The notes under the pieces: generated by a model
The model's database searches: none
The model's input: only the letters and a program-made list of their open reading frames with translations
Told to the model about the DNA's origin: nothing
Translations under genes and position numbers: made by a program
Part shown: in pieces, positions 1 to 9,720 of the stretch
Numbering within the stretch: the first letter of the stretch is position 1
Layout of the letters: every line of letters begins with the position of its first letter
From: Psychrobacter sp. MF31
GTDB lineage: Bacteria > Pseudomonadota > Gammaproteobacteria > Pseudomonadales > Moraxellaceae
DNA length: 64,000 nt
Direction of reading: 5' to 3'
Assembly (NCBI RefSeq): GCF_012847335.1
Contig: NZ_JABBDX010000001.1
Location: 558,001 to 622,000, forward strand

Positions 1-1477
1 AGTTATTGCTATTTTTCAATTCAGCGTTGATTTTTTGAGTTTCACTACTGGTGATTGGCGGCTCATTAAAGACCGCCGCTTGATTGCTATAAACGGAGCT
101 GCTGGTGGTTTTCACTGTCGGCGGAATATAGCTGGTCGTTTGCTGAGGTACGCTTGCACTTGCCGCATAATCCGCTAAGCCGCGACCAGTACTTGGAAGC
201 TTTGAGGTGTCATAAGGCTTGGTGTTATAGCTTGAGTTTCCGGTATTGGCAGTAGAGTAGCTTGGCGAGCTTGGAGTACTAGACGAATAGCTTGGAGTAC
301 TAACAACGCTTGGCTCGCGGCTTTGAGATTGCGACGCTGCCCAAACGTCACTGGTGCCATTGCCATAAAGCTTGATAAGTTTGGCATCGATATTCACATC
401 GACGTCGTTTGGAATGACCACCCGCTGTGGTCCTGAGGCATCCACTTTGGCAGAGGTCAGCGCTGGATTAAGCTTTTGTAGCTCATCGTAGCTTACACCC
501 GTCATTTGGGAAACTTCAGCAAGACTTACCCCATAGTTGACCGGAACACTGCGAAAATGCTGACGGTTAGCAATGGCAGGCAAATAAACGCCATGCTGAC
601 TTGGGTTTGCCACGATTTCTGCGACCGCTAAAAATCGCGGTACGTAGTTCATGGTTTCAGTGGGTAACCTAAGTGACCAATAATCGGTTGGCAGCCCTTG
701 AGCAGCATTGGCATCGATTGCTTTTTGAACCCGACCAGGACCTGCGTTGTAGGCGGCAAGCGCCAGCTCCCAACTGCCAAATTGGTTGTGAAGCGCGGTC
801 AAAAAGTCATAAGCGGCGCGCGTTGATTCAATCACATCGCGCCTGCCATCATAAGTGCTGCTTTGGTTTAACCCATAAATCCGACCGGTACTTGGAATAA
901 ACTGCCAAAGCCCTGCCGCCGCTGCGGTACTGGTTCCTGTGGGATCATAAGAGCTTTCAATCACAGGCAACAGCGCAAGCTCCGTTGGAATATTGCGACG
1001 CTCAGCCTCACGGACGGTATGGTATAAATAGCGACTGGCACGAGCGGTCAAGCGATTTAAATAATCTTGGCGGCTGGCAAACCAGCTTTTTTGACCTTCA
1101 ATTCGCTGATTGTAAATGGGGCGACCATTGTTCATGCGGTAGCCTGCCCGCAAGCGATTCCACAAATCGCCGTATTGCTGGATGATCAGCTTATTGTCCT
1201 CAACCATCGTCATGTCGGTGGCTTCTAACAAATCTGCCAACTCTTCTAAGCTTTCAGCATCTAAAAACGCAGTTGAGTAGTCACTTTGAGCAGCAGGCTT
1301 GGTTACCGGTTTTCCTGATACTTGCCCACTTGGGCGCTTCACCACCACCGGAGTTGTCGCCGTTCCCGTCGATTTAACTGCTGAAGTATTGCTACAGCCG
1401 CTCACCAATAAGGTGGTCACAGCAAGCGATAAAGGCAGCGCAATAAACGCGCGAGAAGTCGATGACACAGTAGACAT
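1..1477 (-). CDS. mltD: Membrane-bound lytic murein transglycosylase D, 3' end cut by window edge
   Basis: Cuts the MurNAc-GlcNAc bond of peptidoglycan at the inner face of the outer membrane. The 492 visible residues start at the ATG at 1477 with a lipoprotein signal ending LLVSGC. The SLT catalytic domain lies around residues 165-260. It has the family order ALLPVIESSYDP (catalytic Glu174), AAGLWQFIPSTGR, then AAYNAGPGRV. Behind it is a MltD-type linker and a LysM-like stretch (VNYGVSLAEVSQMTGVSYDE), then a Ser/Thr/Tyr-rich tail that runs off the left edge. Further LysM repeats would be expected beyond the edge. The enzyme class is clear from motifs; the D subtype is inferred from the architecture. 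Confidence 0.9.
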   Translation of the reverse strand, partial: MSTVSSTSRAFIALPLSLAVTTLLVSGCSNTSAVKSTGTATTPVVVKRPSGQVSGKPVTKPAAQSDYSTAFLDAESLEELADLLEATDMTMVEDNKLIIQQYGDLWNRLRAGYRMNNGRPIYNQRIEGQKSWFASRQDYLNRLTARASRYLYHTVREAERRNIPTELALLPVIESSYDPTGTSTAAAAGLWQFIPSTGRIYGLNQSSTYDGRRDVIESTRAAYDFLTALHNQFGSWELALAAYNAGPGRVQKAIDANAAQGLPTDYWSLRLPTETMNYVPRFLAVAEIVANPSQHGVYLPAIANRQHFRSVPVNYGVSLAEVSQMTGVSYDELQKLNPALTSAKVDASGPQRVVIPNDVDVNIDAKLIKLYGNGTSDVWAASQSQSREPSVVSTPSYSSSTPSSPSYSTANTGNSSYNTKPYDTSKLPSTGRGLADYAASASVPQQTTSYIPPTVKTTSSSVYSNQAAVFNEPPITSSETQKINAELKNSNN

Positions 1478-1709
1478 GATAATAAACGTATCCTAACAGC
1501 AAAATAAATAAAAAAGGGGCAAAAGGATAATCCCTCATCCCTTGCAAAATGATAAAGTCATGATTTTATAAAAAAACTTACCGCAATTACAATACTAAAG
1601 TTTTAACAGCTGCCATTAAAAACTACCCAGCTGTTTGATCGTCGTTAAAAATAATAGCATTTATACTCATCGTTAATTTTAATAAGACAGCTGCTTATTA
1701 ATCGATTTA

Positions 1710-2204
1710 TTAATCGATAGTCACTTGCGAGACGGCTCGTAACAGCACCGCATTTCCTGTAGATAAGGCTAAAGTGACGCGCGAGGTGGTCACAAACGAC
1801 ACTTTTTTGCCATCTTTGACCCAGCTTTCCACCGTATTGACATTGGCTTTAGCTTGGCTTCCGGTAATCACGATGTTATCAATGCTGATATCATAATGAT
1901 AGTTTGAAGTTTGGCTCCAACTACTTTGTAACAATTTTAAATAAGCGTCTTTATCAAGGCTGGTCGATTTGCCCTTTCGTGACATCGAAATTAGCGCATC
2001 CTCCGACACCAGCTTTGCAACTTGACCAATATTTTGACTGTTTGCCGCCGATTTCATAGCAGCAGCATAGCTTTGAACCAAGCTTTCAGTCATCACTGCG
2101 GCTTGAGCAGAAATACAAATACCAGTTGCGATCGCGCCAACACCTAAAATCGGCAGACTTTTTAACAGCACGGTTAAAATCCGAGCTTTATTTAAAGGTT
2201 TCAT
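1710..2204 (-). CDS. Small exported protein, probable NTF2-like fold
   Basis: 164 residues. Residues about 10-36 form a hydrophobic signal peptide ending AQA. The mature part has the alpha/beta pattern of an NTF2/SnoaL-like domain: helices with AAAMKSAANSQNIGQVAKLVSEDALISM, then alternating strands with YHYDISIDNIVITG and KVSFVTTSRVTLAL. No catalytic residues can be assigned, so a periplasmic binding or accessory role is only a guess from the fold pattern. It stands alone between mltD and the CNNM/CBS gene, on the same strand as both. Confidence 0.7.
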   Translation of the reverse strand: MKPLNKARILTVLLKSLPILGVGAIATGICISAQAAVMTESLVQSYAAAMKSAANSQNIGQVAKLVSEDALISMSRKGKSTSLDKDAYLKLLQSSWSQTSNYHYDISIDNIVITGSQAKANVNTVESWVKDGKKVSFVTTSRVTLALSTGNAVLLRAVSQVTID

Positions 2205-2323
2205 GAAATAATCTCAATCAATAATGAACTTTATCCGTAATCTTAATAGCCTATCACTAAAATTTTACGGTTATGTAACGTCCTGTGGGATTATTGCTGA
2301 CACAAACTTCGTTACTATTAAGG

Positions 2324-3589
2324 TTAAAGGGAATCAGCTTTATCCAAATTGTCCTCGACCTCGTCATTAAGCTTCATTCCCAAGCGCTTGACGCGGCGAT
2401 CCATCATTTGCCGAGCCAGCGCTTGCATGTCCTCAACGCGATCAATTTCATCGACAATTTCAAGCCCAAGCAAAGTTTCAAGAACGTCCTCAAGCGTGAC
2501 CAAACCTTTTACCTCACCATATTCGCCAACGGTTACGGCGATATGAATGCGATTTTTTAGCATCAAATCAAGCAAATCAAACAGCTTCATTTTGGAAAAT
2601 ACAAAGCTGATGTCACGCTGAAACTCATGAAGTGATTTGTGGACATTGTGGTTGACCTTTGCCAGCAGCAGATCCGTTTTTAAAACAAAGCCGGTGATGT
2701 TATCAAGGTCGCCATCATAAATGGGCAGCCGTGAAAAGGTGAGCTTTGGGCGATCAACCAGTACTTCAGCGATCGTTTTGTGTTGATCAAAGGCAAGCAT
2801 CACTGATCGCGGGGTCATGATGTCCTCAACCTTAATTGCGCCAAATGCTAATAAATTGCGGATAATTCGCGACTCAAGCGGGTCAATTTGACCTGCTTCT
2901 TCACCAATGCTGGCAAGCGCGGCAAATTCGCGGCGGCTAAAAACATCTGTTTCTTTACCGCGAACCAACAGCTTGGTTAAGCGCTCAGAAAGCCAAATAA
3001 CGGGATAAAGCAGCATAATAATGCCGCGAACAAAATGAGCAACAAAGCCGCCAAGCTCGCGCCAGTATACTGTTCCTAATGTTTTGGGGATAATTTCAGA
3101 AAAGATTAAGATCGCTAGCGTCATCAACGCTGAAAACACGCCAAACCAAGCGTTACCAAACACAATGGTGGCTTGCGCCCCTGCCCCGATCGATCCTAAC
3201 GTATGGGCGGTGGTGTTTAATGTTAAAATAGCCGCAAGCGATTGGTCAATGTTATCAACCTTAAGCCGCTTTAACATCTCCGCTTTTTTAGGATTGCTGT
3301 CTTGAATATCGGCGATGTATGAGGGCGTCATGGTCAATAGTGCCGACTCAGCCAACGAGGATAAAAAGGACGTGCCGATTGCAATTGCCACAAAGATAAT
3401 CAATAAAACCACGTTGGTGGTCGTAGGCTCGCTTGGTAGCTCAGCAGCAAAAGCGCTTATGGGAATCAGCAGTAAAAGGGGCAAATAAAATTGTTTTAAT
3501 CGCCTCATCGGGGGAGGTTCAGCAGACGCCGACTTCTGGCAAGAGGGCGACCTTCGGCGACGTGATTTTGATATTGATGACACAGTCAA
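2324..3589 (-). CDS. CNNM-domain / CBS-pair membrane protein (hemolysin C / CorC-related)
   Basis: Inner-membrane protein of the CNNM (DUF21) family, whose members are linked to magnesium or cobalt transport. A hydrophobic N-terminus (MRRLKQFYLPLLLLIP) is followed by the membrane domain with FLSSLAESALLTMTPSYI and SEIIPKTLGTVYWRE. A tandem CBS pair begins at VEDIMTPRSVMLAF and ends near VKGLVTLEDVLETLLGLEIVDEID. The C-terminal CorC/HlyC domain of longer relatives is absent and the protein stops in an acidic tail. The open frame begins at a TTG at 3589 with an Arg-rich leader. The ATG at 3508 would start directly on the signal-like segment and is an equally good choice. TTG has AGG 8 bases upstream; the ATG has no clear ribosome site. 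Confidence 0.85.
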   Translation of the reverse strand: MTVSSISKSRRRRSPSCQKSASAEPPPMRRLKQFYLPLLLLIPISAFAAELPSEPTTTNVVLLIIFVAIAIGTSFLSSLAESALLTMTPSYIADIQDSNPKKAEMLKRLKVDNIDQSLAAILTLNTTAHTLGSIGAGAQATIVFGNAWFGVFSALMTLAILIFSEIIPKTLGTVYWRELGGFVAHFVRGIIMLLYPVIWLSERLTKLLVRGKETDVFSRREFAALASIGEEAGQIDPLESRIIRNLLAFGAIKVEDIMTPRSVMLAFDQHKTIAEVLVDRPKLTFSRLPIYDGDLDNITGFVLKTDLLLAKVNHNVHKSLHEFQRDISFVFSKMKLFDLLDLMLKNRIHIAVTVGEYGEVKGLVTLEDVLETLLGLEIVDEIDRVEDMQALARQMMDRRVKRLGMKLNDEVEDNLDKADSL

Positions 3590-4006
3590 GTATTAACCTA
3601 TTTATAATTAAAAAAAGAAAGCGTTGCTCTATTTGGCGCAGTTCAGCCAATTAAAATATGCGCTTAAAAATATTTGATGACTTAAAAATATATGATTAAA
3701 GCTATCAAAGTTGAACCTAAAATGAGCAAATTTGATAGTAGCATTGATAAGGCGATTTCACAATAAACCAAGCTTGCAATCACGACGCTAATCAGCATTT
3801 GGTAATTAAAATGATCGACGATCATATGGTTTAAATGATCGTTTAAATGTCGGTCAATCGCTAGCAATGGCTTACTTTAAGCCTTAGCTACATTAAAATT
3901 AATCGGCTTTTAGGATTAACAGTTACCAAGTCTTAGAATTTTTGTTACTATGCGTCTAATTTTTTCTAATTATCTTCATTTTTAATTTGATTATACTGAG
4001 AGTATT
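3590..4006. other. Intergenic region between the divergent CNNM gene and yajC
   Basis: AT-rich, 417 bases. It must hold the promoters of both flanking operons. A direct repeat GTTTAAATG occurs at 3829-3837 and 3841-3849, 12 bases apart. A short minus-strand open frame (3682-3867) encodes hydrophobic segments but starts at TTG without a ribosome site, so I do not call it. No RNA gene was recognised. Confidence 0.5.
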
Positions 4007-4336
4007 ATGAGCTTTTTTATTCAAGCAGCACACGCGGCTCCCGAAGCGGCAACCGGAGCGTCTTTTTTAGGGCAAATTTTACTTCCTGTTGCTTTTTTTG
4101 CGATTTTCTACTTTTTGGTGATCCGACCACAGTCGAAACGCGCTAAAGAGCACCGCGCCATGGTTAACGCTCTAAGCGTTGGCAGTGAGGTCATTTTTGC
4201 AGGCGGTCTTATGGGACGCATCAAAAAGCTTGAAGGTGACTATGCCGTCATTAGCTTAAATAACACCAACGACATCAAAGTTCAGCGCGCCTCGGTCATC
4301 TCAGTCTTGCCTGCTGGCACCATTGAGAGCGTATAA
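4007..4336 (+). CDS. yajC: Preprotein translocase subunit YajC
   Basis: 109-residue single-span inner-membrane protein that joins SecD and SecF in the auxiliary complex of the SecYEG translocon. The N-terminal part holds the membrane helix FLGQILLPVAFFAIFYFLVI, followed by the family hallmark RPQSKRAKEHRAMVNAL and a small cytoplasmic beta domain (VGSEVIFAGGLMGRIKKL). It opens the yajC-secD-secF cluster. The usual upstream neighbours queA and tgt are not here. Confidence 0.95.
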   Translation: MSFFIQAAHAAPEAATGASFLGQILLPVAFFAIFYFLVIRPQSKRAKEHRAMVNALSVGSEVIFAGGLMGRIKKLEGDYAVISLNNTNDIKVQRASVISVLPAGTIESV

Positions 4337-4462
4337 TACGTTGCCAAATCTAAGCCCACCGCTTTAAAGATGGGTAGTTTACTTCAGATTTAGCAAGAAG
4401 CTGGCAAGATTTTGTCAGCGCCGCTTGGCTTGCTTGTCATTTATTAACTGAAAGAAGCGATT

Positions 4463-6340
4463 ATGCAATATCCTGCTTGGAAATATGTTCTGATTGCCAT
4501 TGTGCTTGTCATCTCAGGGCTTTATGCTGCGCCCAATTTATATCCCGATGAGCCAGCGGTTCAAATCACCAGTGCCACCGCCGGTACTCAGTTGACTGAA
4601 GGTATTTTATCTCAGTCGCAAAGCCTGCTTAAAGATGCCGGAATCAATTATCATAACGGCACTTTTGAGGGTAACAGCGCGTTGGTGCGCTTAGATAATC
4701 CAGTCGCTCAGCTAAAAGCGCAGGAAGTTCTGCGCCAAAACTTGGGCGATGATTATGTGGTGGCGCTCAACCTTGCGCAAACGACCCCCAAATGGCTTCG
4801 CGATATTGGTGCCAAACCCATGAAGCTTGGGCTTGACCTTCGCGGCGGGGTGCGCTTTGTTCTTGAAGTGGATATGGACAAAGCCCTTGAGCAGCGTTTA
4901 AGCAATGCCAGCCGTGATGTTCGCCGTGATCTTCGTGCTAAAAAAATTGCGGTCAAAGGCATCAAAACGCAAGAAAAAGGTTTGGTTCTGCATTTTGCCA
5001 ATACCCAAGCTCGAGATCGGGCGCAAAATATCCTTCAAAGCGCGATGGGATCGACGTTTAATTTGCAATCTGCAATCGATCAGCAGGGCGCGGCATTAAT
5101 CTTGACTTACAATGATGCCACGCTTGATGAAATCAACAGCTACGCGGTCAGCCAAAACTTAACCACCCTTCGCAACCGAATCAGCGAGCTTGGGGTAACT
5201 GAAGCGTTGGTACAATCGCAAGGCGCTAACCGCATTGTCGTTGAGCTGCCCGGCGTTCAAGATACCGCCGAAGCTAAGCGGGTATTGGGTCGAACTGCCA
5301 ATCTTGAATTTCGAATGGTTGCTAAAGAAAGTGACAATTTCACAGGTGGCATTGCCCCTGCAGGCACCGAAGCCTTTCCATTTAAATCACTTGATGGTCC
5401 ACCGGTATTGCTAAATCGTCAAGCGATCGTCACCGGCGATAAAGTGACAAATGCGCAAACCAGCATGGATGAAAATGGTCGCCCTGAAGTTAATATCACG
5501 CTGGACAGCGCTGGCGGCAAGCTCATGCAAAACGCCACGCGAACGGCAGTTGGCGAGCAAATGGCGGTCTTGTTTATTGAAAATAAACAAAAAGTCAGCT
5601 ATGCAAAAGACCCTCAAACAGGTGAGACGGTTGAAACGCGCACGCCTTACGCAGAAGCTAAAGTCATCAACCGCGCCAACATTCAAGCTGTTCTTGGTTC
5701 TTCCTTTAGAATCACAGGTCTTGATAGCAACGCGGAAGCGGCTGAGCTTGCGCTATTGCTGCGATCAGGCGCGCTTGCTGCTCCCATGTACTTTGTGGAA
5801 GAGCGCACCATTGGACCCTCACTCGGTCAAGACAATATTGACAAAGGCTTATTTTCAACGCAAGTGGGCTACCTACTCGTCTTTGCCTTTATGATTATTT
5901 TTTATCGCCTGTTTGGAATCATTGCCAACATAGCCCTAGCTGTCAACGTCATCATTATCGTGGCAGTGATGTCTATTTTAGGGTCATCGCTCACCTTGCC
6001 TGGGATTGCAGGTATCGTTCTTACCATCGGGATGGCGGTTGATGCCAACGTGCTGATTTTTGAGCGTATTCGAGAAGAGCTTGCCAATGGCGTTCGACCA
6101 AAATCGGCGATCACCGCAGGATTTGATCGCGCCTTTAGCAGTATTTTTGATGCCAACATCACAACCCTTTTGGTGGCGTTCATTCTGTTTGCCATTGGCA
6201 CAGGACCGATTAAAGGCTTTGCCATCACCCTTGCTATCGGGATTATCAGCTCGCTATTTACCGCCATTTTGGTGACCCGAGCGCTGATTCAGATTGCTTA
6301 TGGCAAACGTAAATCCATCAAACGCTTGAGCATTGGCTAG
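4463..6340 (+). CDS. secD: Protein translocase subunit SecD
   Basis: 625 residues, close to the 615 of E. coli SecD. Uses the proton gradient to pull proteins through SecYEG into the periplasm. An N-terminal helix (residues about 7-24) is followed by the large periplasmic P1 domain. This starts with the family motif MKLGLDLRGGVRFVLEVDMD and includes NRISELGVTEALVQSQG and VVELPGVQDT. Five C-terminal membrane helices follow, with the RND-type signature GMAVDANVLIFERIREEL carrying the conserved Asp. The stop is 9 bases before secF, so the two are almost certainly co-translated. Confidence 0.97.
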   Translation: MQYPAWKYVLIAIVLVISGLYAAPNLYPDEPAVQITSATAGTQLTEGILSQSQSLLKDAGINYHNGTFEGNSALVRLDNPVAQLKAQEVLRQNLGDDYVVALNLAQTTPKWLRDIGAKPMKLGLDLRGGVRFVLEVDMDKALEQRLSNASRDVRRDLRAKKIAVKGIKTQEKGLVLHFANTQARDRAQNILQSAMGSTFNLQSAIDQQGAALILTYNDATLDEINSYAVSQNLTTLRNRISELGVTEALVQSQGANRIVVELPGVQDTAEAKRVLGRTANLEFRMVAKESDNFTGGIAPAGTEAFPFKSLDGPPVLLNRQAIVTGDKVTNAQTSMDENGRPEVNITLDSAGGKLMQNATRTAVGEQMAVLFIENKQKVSYAKDPQTGETVETRTPYAEAKVINRANIQAVLGSSFRITGLDSNAEAAELALLLRSGALAAPMYFVEERTIGPSLGQDNIDKGLFSTQVGYLLVFAFMIIFYRLFGIIANIALAVNVIIIVAVMSILGSSLTLPGIAGIVLTIGMAVDANVLIFERIREELANGVRPKSAITAGFDRAFSSIFDANITTLLVAFILFAIGTGPIKGFAITLAIGIISSLFTAILVTRALIQIAYGKRKSIKRLSIG

Positions 6341-6349
6341 GAGATTATC

Positions 6350-7531
6350 ATGGCGATTGAACAAAAAAATCCTAATGAGGCGCCAAGCTTGCCAACCGTG
6401 TCAGGTGGTGATGGCAATGGTAGAGACAACCGCCGCCGCAGAAACAATCCGCGCCGAAATGGTAAAGGCAGCAATAACCCTGCGCCAACAAAAACGGCGC
6501 TGGATACCAATACGTTAGCCACCCTTCCTGATTTGGATGCGGATGCGGCGGCGCAAGCTGAAGGCGGCGTTAAAGCCATCAGCGATCAGCGCATTATTCC
6601 ATTTATGAATATTGAAAAGCCAATGGCAATTTTATCATTGCTATTGGTGATTGGCAGTATCATTGCCATTGCGGTTAATGGTTTAAACTTTGGTCTTGAT
6701 TTTACCGGTGGCGTGTCGGCAGACGTTCGTTACGAGCAGCCTGCTGAACAAAGCGATGTGATCAAAGCACTTGCTGATAATGGCTTTGATGATGCCATCG
6801 TTCAATATTTAGGAACGCGCAAAGAGCTACTGGTGCGACTGCCGCCACAATCTGACAACGTTGAGGGGTTAAATACCTCACTAAGTCAAGCGCTTGAGCT
6901 GCCAAACAACCCTGCAAAGATTAACAACGTTAATATCATCGGTAGCCAAGTTGGCAATGAGATTTATCTCAATTCTGTGATGGCGATTGCCTTAGCGCTG
7001 ACTTGTATGTTTGGTTACGTGGCGCTTAGATTCCAGTTTAAATTTGCCTTGGGCGCGGTGATCTCACTATTTCATGATGCGATCGTGGTTGTTGGTGCGT
7101 TTGCCTTATTCGGCTTTCCATTTGACTTGACGGTTTTAGCAGCGGTACTGGCGCTGATCGGTTATTCACTTAACGATACCATTGTTGTTTATGACCGGAT
7201 TCGAGAAAACTTTCGCCGCGTTCGTGGTATTAGCCCGCGCCAAATTGTCGATTTATCACTGACTGAAACGCTGCGCCGAACCATCATGACCATCTCAACC
7301 GTCCTTTTGGTGGTACTTGCTATGCTGTTTTTGGGCGGCGAAGGGCTATTTTGGTTTTCAGTGGCGCTCTTTATCGGTTTGATTGCGGGGACGTACTCAT
7401 CAACGTATATTTCAAGCTCCATTCCGCTTGCAATGGGACTGTCGCGCGATGACTTTGTGGTTAAAGTTAAGCCTGAGTTTGAAGAAGAAATCGTAAGCTT
7501 TAACGATCCAAAAATGTTTGAAGAAAATTAA
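6350..7531 (+). CDS. secF: Protein translocase subunit SecF with an Arg/Asn-rich N-terminal extension
   Basis: 393 residues; partner of SecD in the same proton-driven complex. The core is typical: GLNFGLDFTGGVSADV after the first helix, and GYSLNDTIVVYDRIRENFRR in the membrane domain. E. coli SecF reaches its first membrane helix about 20 residues in. Here TM1 begins near residue 93, preceded by a disordered cytoplasmic segment with RDNRRRRNNPRRNGKG at about 25-40 and an Ala/Asp-rich stretch at 50-72. The ATG at 6350 follows GGAG, which supports this early start. A rho-independent terminator follows the gene. Confidence 0.95.
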   Translation: MAIEQKNPNEAPSLPTVSGGDGNGRDNRRRRNNPRRNGKGSNNPAPTKTALDTNTLATLPDLDADAAAQAEGGVKAISDQRIIPFMNIEKPMAILSLLLVIGSIIAIAVNGLNFGLDFTGGVSADVRYEQPAEQSDVIKALADNGFDDAIVQYLGTRKELLVRLPPQSDNVEGLNTSLSQALELPNNPAKINNVNIIGSQVGNEIYLNSVMAIALALTCMFGYVALRFQFKFALGAVISLFHDAIVVVGAFALFGFPFDLTVLAAVLALIGYSLNDTIVVYDRIRENFRRVRGISPRQIVDLSLTETLRRTIMTISTVLLVVLAMLFLGGEGLFWFSVALFIGLIAGTYSSTYISSSIPLAMGLSRDDFVVKVKPEFEEEIVSFNDPKMFEEN

Positions 7532-7548
7532 CCGTATTGCTCCTTGAT

Positions 7549-7580
7549 AAAAGCACCTAGTTTTAGGTGCTTTTGTTTTT
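7549..7580 (+). terminator. Rho-independent terminator after secF
   Basis: AAAAGCACCTA pairs with TAGGTGCTTTT across a short loop, followed by TTTT-G-TTTTT. It ends the yajC-secD-secF unit. Confidence 0.85.
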
Positions 7581-7604
7581 ATTTACCTGACAAATCGGTG
7601 GGAT

Positions 7605-8987
7605 ATGAGCGCTCAAGCTGAAGAAAATGCGATCGATATTCGCTATTTACGAATTATTGCCATTGCCGTTCCGGTAATTTTGGCAAATTTAGCGATGCCC
7701 TTTCAAAGCTTAATTGATACCGCGATTGTCGGTCATTTAAATGATGCCGCTTATTTAGCTGGAATGGGACTGGCAATTCAGTTATTATCGCTCGTTTTGG
7801 TCAGTTTTAACTTTTTACAATACGCGTCATCTGGACTTGCCGCCCAAGCGCTTGGCAAAATGACTTACAACTTACAAAGTAGCCCTGACAAAGCGCCGCT
7901 CCTTGCCATTTTGCAGCGGGCTTTATTGCTGGCATTTATGATTGGTTTGGTGCTGCTGCTGATCAAGCCTTTTCTGATTCACTTTGGGTTACAACTGCTT
8001 GCAGCAAATCCTGACAGCTCAGCGGCGGCAAGTACCTATCTTAACGTTCGCTTTTGGGGCGTGATTGCAGAATTGATGAACTTTGCGTTTATCGGCTGGT
8101 TTGCCGGTCAAGGTAAAACGCGATATATGCTGTATCAGCAAGGCTTAATTGCTATCATCAACGTCATTTTGACGCTGTTTTTTGTGTTTGGTCTTGATTT
8201 AGGGATTACCGGCGTTGCGCTTGGGACGACGCTTGCATTTTGGTCGGGCGTTATTATCGCGCTTTGGCTTGTGACGTTGCACTTGCAAATTTCATGGCAA
8301 AATTTGGTAACGATCGACAAAGCTTCGGTGACTAAAAACAGTATGCTTCGGCTATTTTCGCTTAATAAAGATATTTTTATTCGAACGTTGATATTAACGC
8401 TCAGCTTCACTTGGGTAACGCGCCTGTCCGCACAAAGTGGCGATTTGGTGCTGGCAACCAATGCCATATTGCTACAAGTTTTGAGCATTTCAGCATTTGC
8501 CCTTGATGGCGTTGCCGTTTCGGCAGAAACCCTGAGCGGTCAAGCAGCAGGTCGCCGTGATTGGTCAAGATTTACCCTGATTGTTAAGCGCACCGGAATC
8601 GTCAGCTATGGCTTAGCTGCCGTTTTAACGTTAATTTGGTGGTCGATCATGCCACTTTATTTGCCCATGATGACCAATATTGATGACGTCTTGGCATTGG
8701 CAATGGATTATCGATGGTTTGCGATTTTACTGCCGCTGATTGGCGTTGGCGCTTATTGGATCGATGGCATATTTTTTGGCTTAACGGCAGGAAAAACCAT
8801 CCGCAATGCTGCTATTATTTGGGCGATACTTTTTTTCCCATTAAGCTTTGTGTTATATCAGCAGTTTGCTATGCTTGGGATTTGGCTGAGCGTTTGGAGT
8901 ATTTTATTGCTTCGGCTGTTGGTTCTTGGGATATTTTTAGCCAAAGCCACCCTATCGCAAAATTTTGCCGCCTTGCAATCCTCATAA
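7605..8987 (+). CDS. MATE family efflux transporter (DinF-like)
   Basis: 460-residue polytopic protein of about 12 helices, exporting drugs or other organic cations with Na+ or H+. The N-terminus (IAIAVPVILANLAMPFQSLIDTAIVGHL) has the MATE start pattern: a Pro in TM1, then the DTAIVGHL loop. A second half-repeat follows, with SFTWVTRLSAQSGDLVLATNAIL and ALDGVAVSAETLSGQAAGRRDW. The latter matches the DinF branch rather than NorM. The substrate cannot be read from the sequence. The stop is 19 bases before azlC, so the three genes to 10057 may be one transcript. Confidence 0.9.
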   Translation: MSAQAEENAIDIRYLRIIAIAVPVILANLAMPFQSLIDTAIVGHLNDAAYLAGMGLAIQLLSLVLVSFNFLQYASSGLAAQALGKMTYNLQSSPDKAPLLAILQRALLLAFMIGLVLLLIKPFLIHFGLQLLAANPDSSAAASTYLNVRFWGVIAELMNFAFIGWFAGQGKTRYMLYQQGLIAIINVILTLFFVFGLDLGITGVALGTTLAFWSGVIIALWLVTLHLQISWQNLVTIDKASVTKNSMLRLFSLNKDIFIRTLILTLSFTWVTRLSAQSGDLVLATNAILLQVLSISAFALDGVAVSAETLSGQAAGRRDWSRFTLIVKRTGIVSYGLAAVLTLIWWSIMPLYLPMMTNIDDVLALAMDYRWFAILLPLIGVGAYWIDGIFFGLTAGKTIRNAAIIWAILFFPLSFVLYQQFAMLGIWLSVWSILLLRLLVLGIFLAKATLSQNFAALQSS

Positions 8988-9006
8988 ATTGACATTGGGA
9001 TAAATT

Positions 9007-9720
9007 TTGAGCGTTAACACCGTAGCATTAAAGCAAGCTAAATTTGATTGGTCAGCTGGGTTTAAAAAAAGCCTTCCGGTTGCCATGGGCTATTTACCCG
9101 CAGGGATTGCCTTTGGCGTTTTGGCGCAAGTGGCAGGCGTTCCTATTTGGGCGGCGCTTTTGCTCAGCGTGGTGCTGTATGCCGGAGCGGCGCAATATGC
9201 CTGTTTGCCCATGCTAAGCTCAGGGTTGCCCATTGGCACGATCGCGACCAATATCGCAGCGATCAATCTTCGCCATGTGTTTTATGCCACGCCGCTGCTA
9301 CAGTCCATGCCAAAGCAAAAATGGGCAAAAACGTATTGTCTATTTGCGCTCACCGATGAGACATTTTCGGTCATGACCAGCTTGCCAAGCGATGAGCGCC
9401 CTGCACTCATTTTGCCAATTAGCCTTTTTAACCAAAGCTGGTGGGTGATTGCCACTGCTCTTGGCGGGCTGATTGGTAGCGCGCTGAATGACTTGGTGCC
9501 CCATTTGGACTTTGCGTTAGTTTGCTTATTTGCCATCTTAGCTTATGAGCAATTTGCCGCCATCAAGCGCTATTTCCCAATAGTTATCGCCATGATCGCG
9601 CTGATTTTGGCATCCCTTATGACCCAAAACTGGTTACTGTTGGTGGCTATTGCCATCTGCATGGGGCTGATTTTATTGCGTAGCGCTTTGATTGCGAAGG
9701 TGGATGCTCATGACCAGTAG
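9007..9720 (+). CDS. azlC: AzlC family branched-chain amino-acid exporter, large subunit
   Basis: 237 residues; large subunit of the AzlCD/YgaZH exporter of branched-chain amino acids. The diagnostic N-terminal block is present: GFKKSLPVAMGYLPAGIAFG, then LYAGAAQYACLPML and INLRHVFYATPL. Several hydrophobic helices follow to the C-terminus. The start is a TTG at 9007; an ATG start would cut into the first conserved block. The 3' end overlaps azlD by 11 bases, the usual sign of coupled translation of this two-subunit carrier. Confidence 0.9.
   Translation: MSVNTVALKQAKFDWSAGFKKSLPVAMGYLPAGIAFGVLAQVAGVPIWAALLLSVVLYAGAAQYACLPMLSSGLPIGTIATNIAAINLRHVFYATPLLQSMPKQKWAKTYCLFALTDETFSVMTSLPSDERPALILPISLFNQSWWVIATALGGLIGSALNDLVPHLDFALVCLFAILAYEQFAAIKRYFPIVIAMIALILASLMTQNWLLLVAIAICMGLILLRSALIAKVDAHDQ

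Noticed and set aside
3682-3867. Minus-strand 61-codon frame encoding two hydrophobic segments
   Set aside because: Starts at TTG with no ribosome site; the internal ATG at 3825 has none either. AT-rich intergenic DNA easily gives hydrophobic frames.
8135-8488. Antisense frame of 117 codons inside the MATE gene, and many similar antisense frames over other genes
   Set aside because: They lie opposite well-recognised conserved genes and show no domain, signal or start site of their own.
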